Part shown: positions 54,486 through 64,000 of the stretch, one piece after another
Layout: each line of letters opens with the position of its first letter
Numbering within the stretch: position 1 is the stretch's first letter
Notes under the pieces: model-generated
Database searches by the model: none
What the model saw: only the letters and a program-made list of their open reading frames with translations
What the model was told of the DNA's origin: nothing
Position numbers and translations under genes: made by a program
DNA from: Dendrocalamus latiflorus
Lineage: Eukaryota; Streptophyta; Magnoliopsida; Poales; Poaceae
Direction: 5' to 3'
Assembly: GCA_017311315.1 (NCBI GenBank)
Contig: CM029613.1
Span: 1,676,501 to 1,740,500 of the forward strand
DNA: 64,000 bases

Positions 54486-55675
54486 ACAGTTGACACCATA
54501 CACGGCGTTTACCGTTGCTTTACATTAAAATAGAATACATGGCGTGCGTGATAAGCACGATTACAACAGAATCAGCATATACATGGAAAGAAATAATAGC
54601 AAAGCAATAAAAATCCCTAGAGATAAGGACTGGTAGTTGATAACGTAGCCAATAATCTGGGCGCATAGAAGGATTTCTTTCCGCTTTCAATAATATTCCT
54701 TCCTAGCTAGCCAACTCATTGATCCAAAGACATGTGCTGCCTGTTTTGTCTTGTGGGTTTCTGTGCTGCTTTGGCAAGCTAGCATCAGGTGCCAGGTAGG
54801 GAGTTCAAAGAACTCAAACATGCATAGCGACAGTTAGGACACTGACAATTAGGAACACAGAGATAGTGACCAATTATTATATCTGTGCCTATGTTAAGTT
54901 TACGCTTGTCACGAGCAATTCAAACAAGCATGAAATTTCAACTATGGACAAGTAGTCGTCCATTGAATTAGTACATCAAATGGCCGATTGGAGTGAGTAA
55001 TCATGACTCTCTTGCTTCTTGCTTGTGAAGTTCGAGCGAGTGCGACTTGGCGTTGTCGAAGACAAGGATGATGCTACAAGCAATCAAGGCATGCAGTTCA
55101 CATATCTTCGGTCTAAGCGTCTAACTGAAGTACAATTTGTCGCTAATGTTCTTGGTGATGGGGACTCGCAGTTTTTTCTGTTTCCATGTGGGGCATTCGA
55201 TTCAGTACAGGTGTACAAGTCCAATTTAGTCGATTTGTGCGGATAGATAGCTGCCTGATAGATCCATTCAAACCCTTATCACTACTCAGTCTGCATTCAA
55301 ACAGTGTTGGTCTGAACTCTGAACAGATTAGAGCCGCAGGACAAGCCGGCCACACATGGAAAAAAGTATCTGTCATGGTCCAAATGGAGAAAGAAGCTTT
55401 TGTATTTGTTCCCCTTTTTCTTTGCGTCCGTATGTGTTTCTCTCTCTATGACAGATGGGTTTCTGACCTAAGCGTCGCATACGGAAGTGTAAATAGTAGC
55501 AAACATGAAAGAATCAGACAAGTCGTACCCGTCACAAAGAAGCAGATTATATGGAAGAAATGTAGCTTCAAACTGAGATTCCGTAGGATCGATTTGGCCG
55601 TCGAAGAAATAAATGTAATTTCCGGCGTGCAGATTCGTATCCTCTACCATGTTGAAGTAATGTAGTATATATACC
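53951..55675. other. Intergenic, no gene recognised
   Basis: Contains an (AG)n run at 54446-54482. The open frames at 55019-55665 have no domain that I recognise and no convincing splice structure. Confidence 0.4.
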
Positions 55676-56180
55676 AAAAACTGTACCGTATCCGTGTTGC
55701 AGCAAATAATCTATAGCATCGGTTTTTGATCAGATGTCTATGATCCACACAGTTGCAACGGCAGAGAATATGGGTCCTCTTCTTTTACTCCGAAGCTGAC
55801 GGCTTTTAACTTTTGCTATAGTACCTAATTTTCAAACAGAGTATTTTCTCAAGACATGGTCTACAAGTTAAACGATGTACACGTTAAAAGCCCAACATCA
55901 GTACCAGCTAAAATCACAAATGAGTATCTCTTTTTCTATAATATATACCATAAACAGCCAAAATTCAAAAATTTTAGCTAAAAACCATAAGCCGCAGCCG
56001 TTGCATCCCTCGGTGGTGCTAACGTTGAACACCGGAATCCGTATAGCAAAAACTGTAGCGTATCCGTGTTGCAGCAAATAATCTATAGCATCCGTTTTTG
56101 ATCAGATGTCTATGATCCACGCAGTTGCAATGGCAGAGAATATGCATCCCTCGGTGGTGCTAACGTTGAACACCGGAATC
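55676..56180. repeat. Tandem duplication, one copy split by a MITE
   Basis: Unit B (56048-56180) is uninterrupted. Unit A is 55676-55772 plus 56003-56039, with the element 55773-56002 between. Identity between units is high (a few differences such as ACCGTATCC/GCGTATCC). Confidence 0.85.
55773..56002. mobile_element. MITE, GGGCCTGTT family, copy 3
   Basis: Starts GGTCCTCTTCTTTTACTCCG and contains CAAACAGAGTATTTTCTCAAG and ACACGTTAAAAGCCCAACAT as in copy 1. Its borders are fixed by the empty site in unit B (GAATATGCATCCC). At most a 1-2 base duplication is visible. Confidence 0.75.
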
Positions 56181-56730
56181 ATTCTCCCAGGAAAACAAGA
56201 AGGGCATCATCATGTGGAAGAAGAAAAATGAAAAGCAACATGTCTGAGTGTAGAAGCCACCAGGCCCCCAAACCAATCATTCCCATATGCCGTGCAAAGC
56301 TTTCAGGTGCTAGCCTCTCCAATAGTCCAATGCCATTGCTGGGGCCTTGGAAATTCAGAGCTTATGGCACTAAGAGCAGTACGATTATGCAAGGCTTGAC
56401 CTGGACTAATGAAGTCTTCGTGCCGTGGAAGATCATAGGCTACTTGTAGTGGATAGTACAGACATTGTGTTCTCGTTTGGCTGCACTAGTCTTCTTCCAC
56501 AATGGTTGTGTACAAGTCAAAATACAAAGCTGGACTAGTCGTGATAGACGACGCTCCGTAGACTGAAGACCAAGGAATTGTTTTATAAATATTTCATATT
56601 TTATTCAAAATAATATAAATATACCTGCGCGAATATTTTTTTTTATAGAAATGGGTTCCAATCGCTGAATAGATCGATCTTGAGATCCACCCAGATTACC
56701 AGTGGGCTCTCAACTAACTTTGAGGAGTGA

Positions 56731-56940
56731 AACGTCAAAAGGTTTTGCGAGATCTGGAAAGAGGAGCGCCGCAAGGACGAGCAAACCGAGTATATACATT
56801 GGGAGACGAAAACTCATCTCGAGGCATGCACACACATGGAGCGCGAGGCTCACGATAGGGAGCATGAGAAAAAGAGGGAAATGGCGGCCAAGACAAAAAA
56901 GGCCATTGAAGGGTTCAACGCCGAGCTTGCAAGGAAATGA
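56731..56940 (+). other. Charged helical open frame, 69 codons, unrecognised
   Basis: Open without ATG from 56731 to the stop at 56938-56940. It reads FCEIWKEERRKDEQTEYIHW, HMEREAHDREHEKKREM and AAKTKKAIEGFNAELARK. The regular charge pattern and lack of low-complexity DNA suggest a real C-terminal coiled-coil exon or transposon-protein remnant. I do not recognise the family. Confidence 0.35.
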
Positions 56941-59095
56941 AAATGCCCCGATCTATGTAGTAGGTAGGACCGTCGTGCACTAACTACTCCTCCGAGGGTC
57001 GAATTTACTTCTATTCCAAAAAGGCGTATATGTATCATAGGAGTAGTTCGGTTTGTTGCATCGTATACGATGCTCTTTGTTATGCATGTAATCAAACCCT
57101 ACCTGCCGTGTTACTCCCAACTGTACTATAAAGTCTATTTTAATTCGAACAAGCATATTTCCTCGTCTTTTTGCATTTAATTATTCGTGTAGTAAGTCAT
57201 CCAACAACACTAAAATAAGTTCTCTGTGTACAAATTCCTGATTACATCATAATATCACTTACCTTCGTACTTACTGATCATTGTTATTTCAATCATTCTT
57301 AAAACAATTTCACGAAATTTCTTGCACTACAACAACATACAACGATCACAAACTCTTATTGCGAATCCAATAGATTATCTACTATTCATAATCTACGAAA
57401 ATCACAAATGAATTAACCCACACTATGGCTTGTTTGCAGTCGCTGCACAGCCGAACGACTGCAATTGTAGTCGCTCAGCCACTGTGCAATAGGTTCCAAT
57501 CGTCCAACGGTTCGGCGACTGGAGACCATTTCTGTAAAAAAATGTTAGCATGGATATATTTTTGTTATTTCAAATAAAATATGGTTTATTTATAAATTTT
57601 TTCCAAGATAGTTGGTGGTGCTCCAACTAGCTTTTAGCTTAAGTTCCTAGCTGTGGATTTTGGTTGAAATTATACTATAGTGGCTTTTAGCTTTTTATGA
57701 TAAAAACAAGAAAAAAATAAGAAAAAAATTGAAAAAATAGTTATATCTTCACAGATAATGCAAAGGAATAAGGGAGAAAGAAAAGGCAAAAAGAAAAAAC
57801 AAAACAAAAAAGCCAAAATTAAAAGCCGATGCGTTTCAAGTGATTTTTGGCTTAAATAAGCAGAAAGCCAAAAAACCAGAAGTTGAAACTGTTTGTAGTA
57901 GGGCTCTGAACCTACATAGGTGCCATTTGAAACGGCTTCGGCTTCCAAAGCTGAAAGCCGAATCAATCATCCATGCTTCTGAAAATGGCTTCTTCACAAT
58001 TCCTAACTTGGCTTCTTCAAGTTTTTTTCCATTTCTTTTCTTTTCAGATGTAGACCAATTAGTAGTGTAATAATAAAATTGATTAGTTGTGTAATCATAT
58101 CATGTGATGATTGCTGTTAAGATTTTGCTAGTGTAATAATCGTGATGTTGTTTCCAAACTTGCAGTGTAACATGCCATGTAATACTGACTTGAAAATGGG
58201 ACCGTAGCATGTGCAGGGTGTTGCAATTCACACACTCAGAGGCAATTTGTACATTTGCTCAACCAAATCAGCTCAGCCAAAGGCCAAAAAACTCCAATAG
58301 AATCAAACACCAATACTTCTTGCCAATTCTACTTCTAATTGTTACCGTTTTATATTAGTCAAAAATCAAAAGCTTCCAGTCGTTTCAAATGCCCCGTGAG
58401 ACTAAGACTATGACATTTCCCCTAAAGCTAACGTCACTTTGTATCACGCATAATAGATTGCAAATAGAAAAATGGTGGCATGTTCTCTAGCTGTCTCACT
58501 GATGAAACACCTGAATCGTGAGAAAAAAACGAGAAAAAGATTATAGTATATCACGTTCATGTTTTGGCAATCTTATCTTGTAGGTGGGAGCTAGGCATCC
58601 TGGACAAGGCCTCTGAATTTAACGCATGATTCCGTTGTGTTAATCATGCCACGTCAATTTGCGTTTACTACATGGCAATTATGAATGAAAAGCATGCGTT
58701 TTTAACTTAACTTTACAAGATGCAAAGAACTATCCGTTTCATTTTATAAGACATATTTTGGTTATACAAGGTGATTATAGAGGTTACAAAACCAAGAGAA
58801 AGATAAGAGGAAATGACCATATTATCCATATTACAAATATTTTGGAAATATGAAAATAGTTTATGAGAGTGTTACTTATAAATACAAGAGAGAGAAATAT
58901 GTGATAAATAAGGAAAAATAAGGAAAAACATCAATAAATTCACATACATGCCTTACATTTTAAAACAAACTTGTAAAAACAAGAAAATAAGTGTACAGAA
59001 AGATTCCTAAAATTCCTCACTTTTTAGGTGTTTCTCATGGGATATGCCCCCAATGGGAAACAGTATAAGCTCCATTGCATAATAGTAGTATTCAG
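56941..59095. other. Intergenic, AT-rich
   Basis: Contains MITE-like text around 57600-57960 (AGCTTTTAGCTT, GGCTTCGGCTTCC) without clear ends. No gene supported. Confidence 0.4.
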
Positions 59096-60712
59096 TCACC
59101 GATCTCTACGGCCTGCTTCCATGGAATCTAATGCTAGGCTAGTGGTTCTCATCTCCATTGCAGCAGGGCCTTGAGACAAATCAAGCGGCAGTGATTGACG
59201 GTGATTCGAGGTAGTTGTTGACTGCACTTGGTTCTCTACTTTAGGGTTAAGAATGTGAAGAAAGTATGCATGAGGCCACAGCCCTGAAATCCAGCAGATA
59301 TGATCATATCAATATAATCTTTCCCCGTTCAAAAAGAAAAAGAAAGTTCTTGATAATGATAGCAAAAGGTAACTTTAGTTTTAGTCTTAAAACATAATTA
59401 GGCATTCTCATTCGGGCCAAGCCGACTAGGTTTAGCTAGGCCTAGTCTGACTTTCAGAACATGGCCCCGTCAAAGCCCAATACGCACAAACCACGTATAT
59501 GCCTACAGGGCTGGTCTAATGGGACCATGGTTTTCAAACCCAGCCCAAGTCCAAAGAAACAAAGATGCTTAAGCCTATTGACTTCGGTTATACCTTGGGG
59601 GAAAATTTGTGGTGGAAGGAGACTGATGACGAGGCCCAGCACCAAGATCCCGAGTTCCTCTGTCGTGAGCTTGATTTGAGGAATGGAGAGGGAGAAGAGA
59701 GGAGGAAGAAGACACGTATGTTGACATGGACGAGGATGTGGACGGCAAATCAGCTATTTCTTCCCACGTGGCTGCCACGTTAGCTAAAATCGGCTTTAGG
59801 GGTAAAATAAACGGTATTAATAGTTGATGATGTTAAACATCTGATTTTATAGTTGATGATTGAAATATAGTCTTTTGCAATAGTTCAAAGGGGACAAAAA
59901 TGGACTTATATAAAAGTATTAGTATGCTGTATGCAAATCACCATCATACCTTGTTCACCAGAGGGAGGTGGGGAAAACTGCAGGTAGCAAAATGCAGCAA
60001 CCACCAGTCCTGCAGGGTTGTTCCAACAAGAGAGTTTGACACAACAATCTTCAGAAGAGCTTGTATACAGATGGAAGGTACCTCTAATGGAACCTACCAA
60101 GCATTCCACCGGTAAACACATCCTGCCAGTGATGCCAGTAGTCATCCACCCGTAAAACCCCAACCATCGCCGCGAGGAGTAGAGGCAGAAGAACAACGCA
60201 GAGCTTGGCGACATGGCCGCCTCGATCGAACGCTTTGATTTTGCCGGCCAGGTACCATGACAGGAAGCCTAGCCCGGCAAAAGACCCTGCAAGGGAACAA
60301 ATTAAAGACAGCTACTATGTAGTTGGAAAACATGTTACGAAATGGGAAACAATTTAGCCAAATAGTTTGGGCCGGCAAGTTCAGTATCCAGTGGTACACT
60401 GTATGATGCAGGCATCAAATGGTTTTCAGAATTGCAGGTGGTCATCGCTTACCTGAAGTATGACCACTTGGGAAGCTCCTGTGCCCTTCTTTGATAACAC
60501 TTGCGTCTCCGTGGCATATGACTCCTCTGGTGACGTTGTTGTACTTCTGAAATAGAGTGACTAAATGGTGAGTTTCACCAAGTAATGGAAGTGATAACTC
60601 ACCGGCACTCCATCAGGAAAGCAGCGCCAAAAGAAATTCGGGCGCGGCCGGCCAGCGCCATCCTTGATCGCGTCGGTCAGAACGGTGGTTATAAGCACAG
60701 AGAACAGAAGGC
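59096..60712 (-). CDS. LPP: Lipid phosphate phosphatase (PAP2), 3' five exons
   Basis: Minus-strand exons, 5' to 3': 60712-60603, 60546-60453, 60286-60098, 60009-59950, 59283-59096, with GT-AG borders and matching phases; the first intron is only 56 bases. The membrane enzyme removes phosphate from phosphatidic acid and diacylglycerol pyrophosphate. Motif 1 is KDGAGRPRP (the KxxxxxxRP signature), motif 2 is FPSGH in exon two, motif 3 is LRVDDYWHHWQD in exon three. The family has SR at the start of motif 3, so Ser is replaced by Leu here. Several hydrophobic segments are visible (LLFSVLITTVLTDAI; LCVVLLPLLLAAMVGV; LVVAAFCYL). The C-terminus ends SMEAGRRDR. The exons for the N-terminal membrane part, expected to the right, were not found; the first listed border could also extend to about 60782. 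It may be truncated or split by insertions. Confidence 0.8.
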
Positions 60713-60782
60713 CTGCTTGGCCACAGTACACGTCAGAACTGACCATGGATGAAGACACCAGGCGCATGCGGTTGCAGAACAA

Positions 60783-63571
60783 AAGTAGCAGTGCAAGATT
60801 CGCGGAGGAGAATGTTTTGAATTGGTTTCTAAAATCTATCTTTTTATAGTAATTTTTTTTACAGTATCTAACTTTCTGATATTATTTATAAAATTTTTAT
60901 AAATTATTACTATTTATAAATCAAATCTAAAATCCAATATGAAAGAGGACCCTCGATTCGAGAGACCAGAACGGACTGGCATTCGCTGACTTGCTGCTGC
61001 TCTACTCGTGACTCGCTGCGTTTGCTCATCTGGGGAAGTGGCCGTGTGATCCTGTCCAGGTGCAGCCTTGTAGCCAACAAAAAGAATTGTGCTTCGATTC
61101 TAGAAAGAAATTTCGGTTCAAGACGGATGTTTAATTTTGTTTTTTAGTTTGTTCCATCGTTGATTCTTAATGATTAAGGAAGTACAAAATAATCAACCAT
61201 TGGATTGCATCGCATGGACGGCGTCGAAGGTCATATAAAAAAAAGGAAAAGAAAAGTTGCCATCGTAATCCATCACCGTCACCGATGCAAACAAAATGTT
61301 TTGCAATGAACAGCTAGCCGTGTTCCATCATTCTGACCAGCCACACGATTCATTATCGTGAGAATACAGGCGGTCTTTGGAGATAGGCTTGGCTAGTATT
61401 TGTTAGCGCAGCCCGAGGGCGAAGGGCAGCGCCGGCTAGAAATAGACCCAGATGTGAACCCACCTTGTTACCATGAAGATGTAATTGCGCGGTACACTGT
61501 TCTCGTTGTATTGCGTCGGTATACGTAGGGGCTACAAGCGTACAAGAGATATACATGATGAACACGTTTAAAACTGGACATAAGCTAGAGATAGTGTGTG
61601 ATGCAAATACTAGCCAAGTCTATCTCAGAAAAGGAACAATTATAAACTCTTCTTTCTCCAAATATGACAATAGAGAGGATAAATAGTGTTTTAAAATTTT
61701 TCCCCAAATATGACATAATTTTTCACTCCAATAGCTACGAAGTTATGAAGATTAGGATGAAAAGCTACTACAAAACAAGCAAGACAAGCTGCTGAAATTT
61801 TAGAGAAAAATCAGGAAAATCGATAGTACCGATTTTACAACTGTGGTACTACGTTTTTTCAGAAGTACCTTTGTTTGCACTATAGTACTGCATTTTTTTG
61901 AAAGTATCTTTATTTGCATTGCAGTACTACCTTTTCTTGATGAACAATGATTTTAGCACAAGTTCAAAGCCAAGAATCAATGGAACTTTTGATCCATAGA
62001 CCCAAATGATAAGAAATATTGCAGTGATCTTCTCTACAGAATTGTGAACCTACTCCAATAAAAGATCATAAGAATCATGGCCAAAGTTGAGACTTTTTTC
62101 AGTTTGTTAGAAGATTGCACTAAAACCGAGTTAAAACCAAAATCAGTGAACACAACTTACTCATGGGTATATGATGACTAAGATGGATCTAGATGTATTC
62201 TCATATATTACAACAAGTTAGAACACCAAAAAAAAACCAAATCAAAAACCCTTGGATCAAGAAATCGCTCAAGAAGGCCAACAACAAGCAAAAATCAGGT
62301 TTTCTCAAAAACTTCCTCTAGATCGTGTCTAGATGGATGTGATCTTATCTTCAAAAGACATCTTCACCTCATACATGTCCTTGGCACTAGAAAAGCTCAA
62401 GAGAAGAGAAATCCAAATAAGAAAGCCAAGAAAATTAAAAGCACATGAGAGGATTTATGGCACAACTCACTTGTGCAAAGCTTGGATGTCCATTTCACTT
62501 GGAGAGAAATATTTTTGTAGCCAATCCCTCATGATAACAGAGCTCTAAGTCTAGAGTACACATATAAGGCTCCAACCCAAGGTACCCTTAATTTCACATG
62601 GGAGGGAGAAAAAGCTAGCCACCAAAAAGCCATAGACAACCTTCTCTCTTCTACCTTAGCCCTTGCCTCTCCTCCCCTCATATAACCTCCCAATTTGAAT
62701 CAAAACCTAATGGACTCACCCATTAGGCCAAATCGGGGATAACCCGTTAATCCCACCTAACACCAGGTTTTACTCTATCAGACTATCACGCATGCTTTTC
62801 AAAGTGGCTTATAACCATTAACCCATTAGTGAATTAACACTTGATTCACTTTACATTTTCAGCATATACAAGACCTAAACCACTTAGGCTAACACCGTGG
62901 TTTCACACACCACCACTTTTCCGGTATTTGATAGTTTACCAAAATGCTCCCTACTGTTTTCCATGAAACTTCCCACTTTCTTTTTCACGAAGCATCTCTC
63001 ATGCTTCGCCATCTTTCACGTGGCCCCAATGACTTGCCGCCAAGGCTCTCACGTGTTTAGATCCCACCGAACTGTCCTCGCTTGCAAACGACCCAAGTCA
63101 CTTGGCACACCACATGTTTCTTTTCGCGCATGACGGCACCTAGCTTCCTTGACCGCACGTCATTACACGTCATGTCCACCACCGGTAGCTCCCGCTCCGA
63201 TTCCTCGTCGTCCCGGCTTGTAACCACCCTGCAAATCTCGGTCATCTTCGGCGTCTCCTTAACCGTTCTAGACCTTAGCACCACCCTATGCCTAGTTTCG
63301 GTCCTCCTACACTTCACCATGACCTAACTCCAAAGTCCTACTATTTGATGTGAGAAATCGCTCCCGGATTTCTTGCCTCGGTGTATAAGGCATGGGCGTA
63401 CCAGTATACTAAAGTACATAAAATAAATATACATAACAAAAGTAGGGAGAATATGTATTTTATTCATTCATTTGAGAATAACAAAATTACAAGTTCATAT
63501 TATGTATGTGCGCTCCATAGCCTACTTTACATAGCAGATCTGACATAGGCAATGTGGTCTTCTGGTTCCAG
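60783..63571. other. Right-hand intergenic region
   Basis: No gene identified. The stretch 62300-63330, with TATA-like CATATAAGGC (about 62562) and a C-rich downstream part, looks like retroelement LTR or leader DNA, but no paired end was found. I searched for the missing phosphatase exons by eye and did not see them. Confidence 0.35.
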
Positions 63572-63720
63572 GGCCTCAGAAGGTTCCCGATTAATTACAT
63601 CTACGGGGCGAACCAACATATTACCATCGAGGAGGATGCATCATTCATCGAGAATTACATGACGAAGGCATTGGAGGCTTATCGCGACAAGGAATTCATA
63701 CTTATGCTCTACAACCAGGG
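63572..63720 (+). pseudogene. Exon-like fragment of a transposon-associated Ulp1-type protease
   Basis: The acceptor TTCCAG at 63571 and the donor GTAAGT at 63721 bound an open stretch of 149 bases: GLRRFPINYIYGANQHITIE, EDASFIENYMTKALEAYRDK, EFILMLYNQG. In CACTA/MULE-borne Ulp1-like (C48) proteases of grasses a similar segment directly precedes the catalytic HW. No catalytic residue lies in this exon itself. The rest of the gene is outside or lost. Assignment from family memory, moderate. Confidence 0.5.
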
Positions 63721-64000
63721 GTAAGTGCTACACTAGTAGCTATACTTGTTGATTTGTACTTTATAAGTAATACGAATTTAGATTTAATGACCATAACATA
63801 CATGTGTAGGTTCCACTAGATTCTAATTATAATTATACCGAACGGAATAGGGTAATATAGCTTGATTCTCTAAAGATGAACAAAACTGACTACACAGTTG
63901 TCCAACAAAGTAATTGACAGGTAAACACATTTCCTCCATTGATAACTATATTGTAGTCTTTTCTTCCTTCACAATGACTAAGGCTAACTTTTTGGAATCA
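63721..64000. other. Window edge, intron-like AT-rich sequence
   Basis: Follows the exon-like fragment and contains no further coding stretch that I can identify. Confidence 0.4.

Overview
The window reads as nuclear DNA of a grass (Poaceae), probably a panicoid rather than rice itself. Evidence: GC-rich coding exons beside AT-rich repeats, a single-exon RAV-type AP2/B3 gene with grass-like sequence, an abundance of grass transposon families (Sirevirus copia, CACTA, hAT, TRIM, Pack-MULE, small terminal-inverted-repeat elements), and no bacterial, plastid or viral gene organisation. The panicoid assignment is an inference from the sequence style of the RAV protein and cannot be proved here. 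Four cellular genes can be supported: a 41-residue DVL/ROTUNDIFOLIA-type micropeptide (2810-2935, +), an eight-exon organellar peptidyl-tRNA hydrolase (19512-22203, +), an intronless RAV transcription factor (43299-44429, +), and the 3' five exons of a lipid phosphate phosphatase (59096-60712, -) whose 5' exons were not found. They show no common pathway; they are ordinary single genes in a repeat-filled region. From memory, the RAV and peptidyl-tRNA hydrolase genes are near neighbours on rice chromosome 1, so the pair may mark an ancestral grass block. Layout: 1-4514 holds a GC-rich stretch without a recognisable gene and then the micropeptide gene. 4515-15947 is one 11.4 kb Ty1/copia element of the Sirevirus/Maximus type with almost identical LTRs and a perfect 5-bp target duplication; its coding region is split over three frames. 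15948-19500 is intergenic. The hydrolase gene follows, with a retroelement-like insertion in its second intron. 22650-33400 is a nest of non-autonomous elements: small inverted-repeat elements, a CACTA end, a 952-bp TAA-flanked element with a very GC-rich core, a composite carrying fragments of a LYR-motif gene in inverted pairs plus a transporter fragment, a complete 726-bp TRIM on the minus strand, and a decayed hAT element whose transposase is split by a 154-bp insert with a 12-bp target duplication. 33650-38640 is a set of repeated segments interrupted by a CACTA remnant that contains a 460-bp inverted repeat. The RAV gene lies at 43.3-44.4 kb. 44.4-64 kb contains a complete 991-bp CACTA element, an old copia integrase fragment, a Pack-MULE carrying a broken AGC-kinase copy, a tandem duplication that preserves both the empty and the filled state of one insertion, the phosphatase gene, and at the right edge an exon resembling transposon-associated Ulp1-type proteases. 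The observations most worth following are the kinase-bearing Pack-MULE, the inverted pair of LYR-gene fragments and the long hairpins, which are the kind of loci that can give rise to small RNAs. I did not find a convincing undescribed multi-gene system.
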